Made by a program: the position numbers and the translations under genes
Notes under the pieces: model-generated
What the model saw: the letters and a program-made list of their open reading frames with translations, nothing else
Told to the model about the DNA's origin: nothing
Databases searched by the model: none
Source: CAIYXB01 sp038146805
GTDB lineage: Bacteria > Cyanobacteriota > Vampirovibrionia > LMEP-6097
NCBI GenBank assembly: GCA_038146805.1
Contig: JAYQSH010000011.1
Location: forward strand, 62,001-126,000
Reading direction: 5' to 3'
DNA: 64,000 nucleotides
Shown here: positions 56,801 to 64,000 of the stretch, piece after piece
Layout of the letters: each line of letters starts with the position of its first letter
Numbering within the stretch: the first letter of the stretch is position 1

Positions 56801-59800
56801 CTTATAATGGTGTCACTGCTAACATCACAAATGTAAACGCTGAAGAAATCAACTCAGCCAATGGTACTTTCTCAAACATGGTTGAAGCAGCAATCTTTAA
56901 TGGCGGCATCTTTAACGGTGACACTGGTATAATCGCAGGCACTTTAACTGCAGCAACTGTGAATGCTGATAACTTAAATGTTGGAGTATCTTTATCTGCA
57001 CCAACCATTAATGGAACAACAACTGTTATTTCTCAATTATTCAATGGTGGTAAGTTTAATGGTGATGAAGCAAATATTACAAATGTTAATGTTACTAGCG
57101 CTTTAACTGCTGATACGATTGATGCTACTACTTCTATTGAGTCTGCTCTCTTTAACGGTACTACCTTCAATGGTATGACAGCGAACATCACAAACATTAA
57201 TGCAACTGAAATCAACTCTGCTAATGGTACTTTCACAGATACTGTTCAATCACTATTGTTCAACGGTACTACTTATAATGGTGTTACTGCTAACATCACT
57301 AATATCAATGCAGCAGAAATCAATTCTGCTAATGGTACTTTCTCAAATACTGTTCAATCACTATTGTTCAACGGTACTACTTATAACGGTGTCACTGCAA
57401 ATATCACAAATGTAAACGCTGAAGAAATCAACTCAGCCAATGGTACTTTCTCAAGCATGGTTAAAGCTGAGATCTTCAATGGCGGTATATTTAACGGTGA
57501 CAGTGCTATCATCGCAGGCACTTTAACTGCAAATACTGTGAACGCTGATACAGTAAACATTGGCACAGAACTTTCTGCACCTACTATTAATGGAACAACA
57601 ACTGTTATTTCTCAATTGTTTAATGGTGGTAAGTTTAATGGCGATGAAGCGAACATTACTAACATCAATGTAACTAGCGCTTTAACTGCTGATACGATTG
57701 ATGCAACAACTTCAATTGAATCTGCACTATTTAATGGCGCAACATTTAATGGTGTGACTGCAAACATCACTAATATTAATGCAACTGAAATCAACTCTGC
57801 TAATGGTACTTTCACAGATACTGTTCAATCACTATTATTCAACGGTACTACTTATAATGGTGTCACTGCTAACATCACAAATATAAACGCTGAAGAAATC
57901 AACTCTGCTAATGGTACTTTCACAGATACTGTTCAATCACTATTGTTCAATGGTACTACTTATAATGGTGTCACTGCAAATATCACAAATGTAAACGCTG
58001 AAGAAATCAACTCAGCCAATGGTACTTTCTCAAGCATGGTTAAAGCTGAGATCTTCAATGGTGGCATCTTTAACGGTGATACTGCTATCATCGCAGGCAC
58101 TTTAACTGCAAATACTGTGAACGCTGATACAGTAAACATTGGCACAGAACTTTCTGCACCTACTATTAATGGAACAACAACTGTTATTTCTCAACTGTTT
58201 AATGGTGGCAAGTTTAATGGTGATGAAGCAAATATATCAGGCACCGTCACAGCAAATACATTCAATGGAGTAAACATAAACGCTACAAGCATCAATGGAT
58301 CAAGCATTACTGGAATGATTATTGACTCATCATTAAATGGAACTATTAGTACAACAGACAGCTCAACATTAATCATCAATGGAGCACTAAATATTCCAGA
58401 TGGTGCAGTCACAGGTTGGATTTTAACTTCAGACTCATCAGGTAACGCAACATGGCAGCAACATCCAGAAGCTGATAACCTAGGTAATCATAAAGCTGAA
58501 TTAAACTTAGACATGAATGGTTTCTCTTTAGTAAATGCTGATGTCATTAATGGCGCAAGCTTAAATATCACAAACACTATAGAAGCAGACACAATCAACG
58601 GTACAAGCACTATCATTTCACTATTATTTAATGGCGGTAAGTTTAACGGTGATGAAGCTAATATTACGAACATTACTGCAACAGAAATCAACTCAGCTAA
58701 TGGTACTTTCTCAAGCATTGTTGAAGCTGAGATCTTTAACGGTGAAACTGCAATTATAAAGGGTACTTTAACTGCAGCTACTGTGAACGCTGATACAGTA
58801 AATATTAGTACAGAACTTTCTGCGCCTTCTATCAATGGAACAACATCTGTTATTTCTCAATTGTTTAATGGTGGTAAATTTAATGGTGATGAAGCAAATA
58901 TTACAAATGTTAATGTTACTAGCGCTTTAACTGCTGATACTGTCACTGCTACGACATCTATTGAATCTGCATTGTTTAACGGCACTACAATAAATGGTGT
59001 CACTGCTAACATCACAAGCGTAAACGCTACAGATCTTAATGCACAAGAAGTCAACTCTGCTAATGGTACTTTCACAGATACTCTTCAATCACTATTGTTC
59101 AATGGTACTACAATAAATGGTGTCACTGCAAATATCACAAATGTAAACGCTGAAGAAATCAACTCAGCCAATGGTACTTTCTCAAGCATGGTTAAAGCTG
59201 AGATCTTCAATGGCGGTATCTTTAACGGTGACACTGCTATCATCGCAGGCACTTTAACTGCAAATACTGTGAACGCTGATACCGTAAACATTAGCACAGA
59301 ACTTTCTGCACCTTCTATCAATGGAACAACAACTGTTATTTCTCAATTGTTTAATGGTGGCAAGTTCAATGGTGATGAAGCAAACATTACAAATGTGAAT
59401 GTAACAAGCGCTTTAACTGCTGATACTATCACTGCTACGACATCTATTGAATCTGCTTTATTTAACGGTACTACCTTCAATGGTACAGTCGCAAACATGG
59501 GTGCTGTAAATGTTACTAACGCTTTAAGCGCGGATACTATCACTGCTACGACATCTGTTGAATCTGCTTTATTTAACGGTACTACCTTCAATGGTACAGT
59601 CGCAAACATGGGTGCTGTAAATGTTACTAACGCTTTAAGCGCAGATACTATCACTGCTACTACATCTGTTGAATCTGCATTATTTAACGGTACTACATTC
59701 AACGGTACAGTCGCAAACATGGGTGCTGTAAATGTTACTAACGCTTTAAGCGCTGATACTATCACTGCTACTACATCTATTGAATCTGCATTATTCAACG

Positions 59801-62060
59801 GCACTACAATAAATGGTGTCACTGCTAACATCACAAGCGTAAACGCTGAAGAAATCAACTCTGCTAATGGTACTTTCTCAAATACTGTTCAATCACTATT
59901 GTTCAATGGTACTACAATAAATGGTGTCACTGCAAACTTCTTAGAAATCAACTCTGCTAATGGTAGTTTCTCAAACATGATTGAAGCTGAGATCTTCAAT
60001 GGCGGTATCTTTAACGGCGACACTGCTATCATTGCAGGTACTTTAACTGCAAATACTGTAAACACTGAAACATTAAATATCAGTGGTGCACTTTCAGCAC
60101 CTACAATTAATGGAACAACAACTGTTATTTCTCAATTATTTAACGGCGGTAAATTTAATGGTGATGAAGCTAACATCACAAACGTTAATGTAACTAGCGC
60201 TTTAACTGCTGATACTGTCACTGCTACGACATCTGTAGAATCTGCATTATTTAACGGTACTACCTTCAATGGTACAGTCGCAAATATGGGTGCTGTAAAT
60301 GTTACTAACGCTTTAAGCGCGGATACTATCACTGCTACTACATCTATAGAATCGGCATTGTTTAACGGCACTACAATAAATGGTGTCACTGCTAACATCA
60401 CAAGCGTAAACGCTCAAGAAATCAACTCTGCTAATGGTACTTTCACAAATACTGTTCAATCACTATTGTTCAATGGTACTACTTATAACGGTGTCACTGC
60501 TAACATCACAAATGTAAACGCTGAAGAAATCAACTCAGCCAATGGTACTTTCTCAAGCATGGTTAAAGCTGAGATCTTCAATGGCGGTATCTTTAACGGT
60601 GACAGTGCTATCATCGCAGGCACTTTAACTGCAAATACTGTGAACGCTGATAACTTAAATGTTGGAGTATCTTTATCTGCACCAACCATTAATGGAACAA
60701 CAACTGTTATTTCTCAATTATTCAATGGTGGTAAGTTTAATGGTGATGAAGCAAATATTACAAATGTTAATGTAACTAGCGCTTTAACTGCTGATACGAT
60801 TGATGCTACTACTTCTATTGAGTCTGCTCTCTTTAACGGTACTACCTTCAATGGTGTGACAGCGAACATCACAAACATTAATGCAACTGAAATCAACTCT
60901 GCTAATGGTACTTTCACAGATACTGTTCAATCACTATTGTTCAACGGTACTACTTATAATGGTGTTACTGCTAACATCACTAATATCAATGCAGCAGAAG
61001 TCAATTCTGCCAACGGTACTTTCACAGATACTGTTCAATCACTATTGTTCAACGGTACTACTTATAATGGTGTCACTGCTAACATGACAAGCGTAAACGC
61101 TACAGATCTTAATGCTACAGAAGTCAACTCTGCTAATGGTACTTTCACAGATACCGTTCAGTCACTATTGTTCAACGGTACTACTTATAATGGTGTCACT
61201 GCAAATATTACAAATGTAAACGCTGAAGAAATCAACTCAGCTAATGGTACTTTCTTAAGCATGGTTAAAGCTGCGGTCTTCAATGGCGGTATCTTTAACG
61301 GTGACACTGCTATCATAGCAGGCACTTTAACTGCAGCTACTGTGAACGCTGATACCGTTAACATTGGCACAGAACTTTCTGCACCTACTATTAATGGAAC
61401 AACAACTGTTATTTCTCAATTGTTTAATGGTGGCAAGTTTAATGGTGATGAAGCAAACATTACTAACATCAATGTAACTAGTGCTTTAACTGCTGATACT
61501 ATTGATGCAACAACTTCAATTGAATCTGCACTATTTAATGGCGCAACATTCAATGGTGTGACAGCAAACATCACTAACATCAATACAACAGAAGTCAATT
61601 CTGCCAACGGTACTTTCACAGATACTGTTCAATCACTATTGTTCAACGGTACTACTTATAATGGTGTTACTGCTAACATGACAAGTGTAAATGCTACAGA
61701 TCTTAACGCTATAGAAGTTAACTCTACTAATGGTACTTTCACCGATACTGTTCAATCACTATTATTCAACGGTACTACTTATAATGGTGTCACTGCAAAT
61801 ATCACAAATGTAAACGCTGAAGAAATCAACTCAGCTAATGGTACTTTCTCAAGCATGGTTGAAGCGGCTATCTTCAATGGCGGTATCTTTAACGGTGATA
61901 CTGGTATCATAGCTGGTACCTTAACTGCAGCTACTGTGAACGCTGATACAGTAAACATTAGTACAGAACTTTCTGCACCAACCATCAATGGAACAGTATC
62001 TGTTATTTCTCAACTGTTTAATGGTGGCAAATTTAATGGTGATGAAGTCAATCTTACAAC
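39194..62060 (+). repeat. coding tandem-repeat array with 111-bp and 108-bp units and higher-order units
   Basis: Two main unit lengths alternate. The 111-bp (37-residue) unit recurs exactly, for example at 39194, 39305 and 39416 and at 59461, 59572, 59683 and 59794. The 108-bp (36-residue) unit with NSANGTFTDTVQSLLFNG recurs at 60940 and 61048. Larger blocks repeat too: a 459-bp (153-residue) unit begins at 43940 and again at 44399 after a copy starting at 43481. A separate module (NSINGSSLILNGNTISIGAL..NGNTISWQAS..LGDHTASQN) is interspersed near 39.88, 44.6, 48.4, 49.06, 52.4 and 55.75 kb, with a variant near 58.26 kb. Copies differ mainly by synonymous changes (ttcaacggt versus tttaatggc), which suggests selection on the protein sequence. 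Confidence 0.9.
47858..56676 (+). pseudogene. frame-broken middle of the giant fibre gene
   Basis: The same repeats continue without a gap, but the reading frame changes many times. Open pieces of the fibre protein occur at 48596-49207, 49343-49903, 50012-50608, 50559-51386, 51941-52219, 52450-53061, 53835-54995, 55509-55892 and 56296-56559, spread over all three plus frames. Damage is mostly 1-3 bp gains and losses, with a few garbled spots (about 48.08-48.14, 51.47-51.60, 53.02-53.30 and 53.50-53.70 kb). There is no new start with a signal peptide and no C-terminal domain inside. One intact gene with poor consensus here explains both open flanks best. True decay or recombination between repeats is the alternative. 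Confidence 0.7.
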
Positions 62061-62535
62061 TTCATTTAACCTAAATGATTCAATCACTATGAGCTCTACT
62101 GGTGAAATGGTAATAAATGAAGCTGCAAACGATGCTGACTTTAGAGTTGAGGGACAAAATGCAACAGACTTAATCAGAACAGATGCTGAAAATGACAGAG
62201 TTGGTATCAACACTGCAACTCCTAACTCGACATTTAACTTACATGGTTCAATTGCATTACCATTAACTACCAAGACTGGAAATTATACACTCACTGAAGC
62301 AGACTACACAGTAATCGTTGATGCTGCATCAGGACCAATAACCCTGACCTTACCATCAAGCGCAGGCTTAGCAGGTCGAGTTTATGTAATCAAGAAAGTA
62401 GATTCCACTGCAAACGGTATTACTATTGATGGAGCTGGATCAGAACAAATCGATGGAGATCTAACAACACAATTGAATCTTCAATATGAATCAATAACAA
62501 TTCAGTGCGATGGCTCTCAATGGTTCTTACTATAA
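56677..62535 (+). CDS. giant fibre-like protein, C-terminal 1,950 residues in open frame
   Basis: This is the last part of the giant gene. It has no signal peptide and starts in mid-repeat, so the first Met is not a real start. Rungs continue to about 62,060. A module near 58.26-58.56 kb carries GWILTSDSSGNATW and LDMNGFSLVNAD, like the N-terminal modules. The C-terminal domain (about 62,060-62,535) begins with ITMSSTGEMVINEA and GINTATPNSTFNLHGSI. It ends with TEADYTVIVDAASGPITLTLPSSAG..VYVIKKVDSTANGITIDG..ESITIQCDGSQWFLL, a type of end domain found on tail-fibre-like and surface-fibre proteins. No LPxTG, PEP-CTERM or T9SS sorting tail is seen. Export beyond Sec is unexplained. Confidence 0.85.
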   Translation: MFNGTTLNGVTANITNVNATEINSTNGTFTDTVQSLLFNGTTYNGVTANITNVNAEEINSANGTFSNMVEAAIFNGGIFNGDTGIIAGTLTAATVNADNLNVGVSLSAPTINGTTTVISQLFNGGKFNGDEANITNVNVTSALTADTIDATTSIESALFNGTTFNGMTANITNINATEINSANGTFTDTVQSLLFNGTTYNGVTANITNINAAEINSANGTFSNTVQSLLFNGTTYNGVTANITNVNAEEINSANGTFSSMVKAEIFNGGIFNGDSAIIAGTLTANTVNADTVNIGTELSAPTINGTTTVISQLFNGGKFNGDEANITNINVTSALTADTIDATTSIESALFNGATFNGVTANITNINATEINSANGTFTDTVQSLLFNGTTYNGVTANITNINAEEINSANGTFTDTVQSLLFNGTTYNGVTANITNVNAEEINSANGTFSSMVKAEIFNGGIFNGDTAIIAGTLTANTVNADTVNIGTELSAPTINGTTTVISQLFNGGKFNGDEANISGTVTANTFNGVNINATSINGSSITGMIIDSSLNGTISTTDSSTLIINGALNIPDGAVTGWILTSDSSGNATWQQHPEADNLGNHKAELNLDMNGFSLVNADVINGASLNITNTIEADTINGTSTIISLLFNGGKFNGDEANITNITATEINSANGTFSSIVEAEIFNGETAIIKGTLTAATVNADTVNISTELSAPSINGTTSVISQLFNGGKFNGDEANITNVNVTSALTADTVTATTSIESALFNGTTINGVTANITSVNATDLNAQEVNSANGTFTDTLQSLLFNGTTINGVTANITNVNAEEINSANGTFSSMVKAEIFNGGIFNGDTAIIAGTLTANTVNADTVNISTELSAPSINGTTTVISQLFNGGKFNGDEANITNVNVTSALTADTITATTSIESALFNGTTFNGTVANMGAVNVTNALSADTITATTSVESALFNGTTFNGTVANMGAVNVTNALSADTITATTSVESALFNGTTFNGTVANMGAVNVTNALSADTITATTSIESALFNGTTINGVTANITSVNAEEINSANGTFSNTVQSLLFNGTTINGVTANFLEINSANGSFSNMIEAEIFNGGIFNGDTAIIAGTLTANTVNTETLNISGALSAPTINGTTTVISQLFNGGKFNGDEANITNVNVTSALTADTVTATTSVESALFNGTTFNGTVANMGAVNVTNALSADTITATTSIESALFNGTTINGVTANITSVNAQEINSANGTFTNTVQSLLFNGTTYNGVTANITNVNAEEINSANGTFSSMVKAEIFNGGIFNGDSAIIAGTLTANTVNADNLNVGVSLSAPTINGTTTVISQLFNGGKFNGDEANITNVNVTSALTADTIDATTSIESALFNGTTFNGVTANITNINATEINSANGTFTDTVQSLLFNGTTYNGVTANITNINAAEVNSANGTFTDTVQSLLFNGTTYNGVTANMTSVNATDLNATEVNSANGTFTDTVQSLLFNGTTYNGVTANITNVNAEEINSANGTFLSMVKAAVFNGGIFNGDTAIIAGTLTAATVNADTVNIGTELSAPTINGTTTVISQLFNGGKFNGDEANITNINVTSALTADTIDATTSIESALFNGATFNGVTANITNINTTEVNSANGTFTDTVQSLLFNGTTYNGVTANMTSVNATDLNAIEVNSTNGTFTDTVQSLLFNGTTYNGVTANITNVNAEEINSANGTFSSMVEAAIFNGGIFNGDTGIIAGTLTAATVNADTVNISTELSAPTINGTVSVISQLFNGGKFNGDEVNLTTSFNLNDSITMSSTGEMVINEAANDADFRVEGQNATDLIRTDAENDRVGINTATPNSTFNLHGSIALPLTTKTGNYTLTEADYTVIVDAASGPITLTLPSSAGLAGRVYVIKKVDSTANGITIDGAGSEQIDGDLTTQLNLQYESITIQCDGSQWFLL

Positions 62536-62575
62536 AAAAAAGTGATAGAGACCCCCGCTAAAGAATCACTATCAC
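62534..62575 (-). terminator. intrinsic terminator of the SDR gene
   Basis: On the minus strand GTGATAG pairs with CTATCAC (62569-62575 and 62542-62548, 20-nt loop) and is followed by a run of eight T's (62541-62534). It lies about 70 bp beyond the SDR stop codon and touches the stop of the giant gene, so it ends leftward transcription. Confidence 0.55.
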
Positions 62576-62646
62576 AACCCTAACTATAATTATATATAAA
62601 GAATGAGGGTTAGGCTATAAAATAAAAATAAGTATCAAAACTTATC

Positions 62647-63468
62647 TTAATAACTGTCAATCATTGCACCAGCAACAACTAAAACTTGTCCACTCATGTA
62701 ACTTGATAAATCACTTGCTAAAAATAAAGCAACATTCGCTATATCAATAGGTTGTCCCATTCCTTGTTCGCGATTTAAACCAGTTTGTGAATATAACATT
62801 TCAATCATTTGTCTTTGTTGATCAGGGATACCTAACTTTCCATCATCACTAGGAGCAGCAGTTAAACGAGTTTGAATAAAACCCGGTGCAATAGAATTTG
62901 CTCTAATATTAAAACGTGCCCATTCTTTTGCAACTGTTCTTGTGATTCCATTGATTCCTGCTTTTGCAGCAGCATAATTTATTTGTCCAGCGTTACCTTT
63001 AACGCCCGAAGTTGAACTCACATTTATTATTGATCTAGCTCTAGGAGCAGTACCTTCGTTTTTTGCAGGCTCACGCATTGCAGGCTCAGAAGCCTGGATC
63101 ATATTAAACGTACCTTTCAAATTAATATCAACAACAAAATCCCAATCTTCTTGAGTCATTTTATGTATAACTTTATCTCGAGTAATTCCAGCAATATTGG
63201 CAAGTACATCGATCTGCCCGCCACCTAAATCCATGGCGCCCTTTATAATTTTATTACAATCCTCTGCTTTACAAATATTTCCAGCTACAACTACTGATTC
63301 AACACCTAATTTATCAACTAGTGCTTTGGTTTCATTAGCAGGATCCGAATCTATATCAGCAATCAATATATTTGCACCATGTTCTGCATACAATAAAGCC
63401 GTAGCTTGTCCAATTCCTCTGCCTGCACCGGTAACGACAGCTGTTTTTCCTTGTAAAAGTTTCGTCAT
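62647..63468 (-). CDS. short-chain dehydrogenase/reductase, FabG-like
   Basis: This NAD(P)-dependent SDR of 273 aa from ATG 63468 resembles 3-oxoacyl-ACP or acetoacetyl-CoA reductases. TGAGRGIG (13-20) binds the cofactor, NIAGI follows (91-95), and the catalytic Ser is in INVSSTSG near 152, with Y165xxxK169 (YAAAK). An in-frame ATG 12 codons upstream gives an extension unlike the family, so I did not use it. It has a slightly long insertion before NVSS (EPAKNEGTAPRARS) and a C-terminal MSGQVLVVAGAMIDSY as usual. It is divergent from sdhA and far from fabH, so a role outside core fatty-acid synthesis is equally possible. Confidence 0.85.
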   Translation of the reverse strand: MTKLLQGKTAVVTGAGRGIGQATALLYAEHGANILIADIDSDPANETKALVDKLGVESVVVAGNICKAEDCNKIIKGAMDLGGGQIDVLANIAGITRDKVIHKMTQEDWDFVVDINLKGTFNMIQASEPAMREPAKNEGTAPRARSIINVSSTSGVKGNAGQINYAAAKAGINGITRTVAKEWARFNIRANSIAPGFIQTRLTAAPSDDGKLGIPDQQRQMIEMLYSQTGLNREQGMGQPIDIANVALFLASDLSSYMSGQVLVVAGAMIDSY

Positions 63469-63550
63469 AATTTTTAATACTACTCTAATTTCAGTAAAAA
63501 GCAAATATCACAAACTAGATATATAATTGTTATAAGGTTTTAAAATTTTA

Positions 63551-64000
63551 ATGTTGAAAAGAAAAATTGTAATTGTAGGTGGAGGATTAGGTGGATTATC
63601 AGCAGCACTTGAAGCAGCGCAAAAAGGAAATGATGTTGATATTGTTTCAATAGTCCCGGTAAAAAGATCGCATTCTGTTTGCGCTCAAGGTGGAATAAAT
63701 TCTGCTAAAAATTTAAAAGGTGAAGGTGATTCTCCTGATAAACATGCTTACGATACTATTTATGGTGGTGATTTTTTGGCAAACCAAGGACCTATTGTGC
63801 GAATGTGCAATAGAGCTCCTGCCATTATTGATATGTACGCAAGATTTGGTGTCATGTTCAATAGAACCCCTGAAGGTAATTTAGATTTTAGAAGATTTGG
63901 TGGAACTCTTTATCATAGGACTGCATACGCTGGTGCTTCAACTGGTCAACAGTTACTTTATGCACTAGATGAGCAAGTAAGAAGGTTTGAGACAGAAGGC
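63551..64000 (+). CDS. sdhA: succinate dehydrogenase/fumarate reductase flavoprotein subunit (cut by window edge)
   Basis: The first 150 codons of the FAD subunit of succinate dehydrogenase or fumarate reductase are present, read from ATG 63551 to the window end. VIVGGGLGGLSAALEAA is the dinucleotide-binding start. SHSVCAQGGINSAKN carries the His that binds FAD covalently, with the Bacillus/epsilonproteobacterial-type sequence around it. GDSPDKHAYDTIYGGDFL follows as expected. Upstream, TGTTATAAG at 63528-63536 may be an extended -10 with a leader of about 8 nt. SdhC and SdhB would be expected beyond the window or elsewhere. With gltA it implies a working oxidative TCA branch. Confidence 0.93.
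   Translation, partial: MLKRKIVIVGGGLGGLSAALEAAQKGNDVDIVSIVPVKRSHSVCAQGGINSAKNLKGEGDSPDKHAYDTIYGGDFLANQGPIVRMCNRAPAIIDMYARFGVMFNRTPEGNLDFRRFGGTLYHRTAYAGASTGQQLLYALDEQVRRFETEG

Noticed and set aside
38596..62273. Dozens of long open frames on the minus strand across the repeat array (rich in VPLN, ADST, VKALVTFT)
   Set aside because: They are antisense shadows of the repeat codons. They lack starts with signals, have no family likeness and break with the repeat units.
37148..62535. Possibility that the regular repeats are a CRISPR array or non-coding satellite
   Set aside because: Units are 108/111 bp, in frame, without spacer/repeat structure, and differ mainly at synonymous sites. They are clearly coding.

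Overview
This 64 kb window is AT-rich bacterial chromosome from an organism with an outer membrane. It carries an MlaE-type lipid permease, dTDP-sugar surface-glycan genes and a truncated secretin-like protein. Several genes suggest the cyanobacterial phylum: a DUF760 protein (30140-30514), a YvcK protein with an N-terminal membrane anchor, and a SigF/SigB-type group 3 sigma factor. No photosynthesis gene is present, while gltA, an sdhA start and tpiA are. My best guess is a non-photosynthetic, respiring relative of Cyanobacteria (Melainabacteria/Vampirovibrionia). This is inference, not proof.

Layout. (1) 1-14.4 kb is a surface-glycan locus: DegT/DnrJ aminotransferase, rfbB and rfbA; a minus-strand trio (amidohydrolase, glycosidase-like propeller, 2OG-Fe(II) oxygenase); a coupled plus-strand operon (GT2, ATP-grasp, HMGL-like aldolase, unknown Rossmann-like protein, GT-C-like membrane protein); and an MBOAT/SGNH O-acetylation pair. 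(2) 14.4-36.8 kb is mostly housekeeping: gltA, an NSS symporter, a fabH-prenyltransferase-DUF212-hydrolase operon, a sigma factor, proS, rapZ(C-terminal only)-yvcK, fluC, yraN, an ECF sigma/anti-sigma pair, tpiA, DUF760, tusA-like, initiator tRNA, rsmG, mlaE-like and gyrB. A compact non-coding hairpin element lies at about 33.5-33.7 kb, and a divergent receiver-domain protein lies just before the giant gene. (3) 37.1-62.5 kb, about 40% of the window, is one enormous repetitive gene for a secreted fibre-like protein of about 8,460 codons. It has a signal peptide, a unique N-terminal domain, hundreds of FNG/NG rungs with 36- and 37-residue periods, interspersed modules, and a C-terminal domain of the tail-fibre/surface-fibre kind. 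Its middle (about 47.6-56.7 kb) is full of frameshifts, whereas both flanks are fully open. (4) 62.6-64 kb holds an SDR and the start of sdhA.

Sequence quality matters here. Four ordinary genes (rfbA, ATP-grasp, SGNH, alpha/beta hydrolase) are each broken by one base in a short homopolymer, and restoring it gives a full family-like protein. These look like consensus errors, and the broken middle of the giant gene may have the same cause. The giant repeat protein is the strongest candidate for an undescribed system: a very long, almost cysteine-free, Asn-Gly-rich surface fibre next to a surface-glycan locus. A second theme is a set of extended -10 promoters (TGnTATAAT-like) placed so close to start codons that the mRNAs should be leaderless or nearly so.
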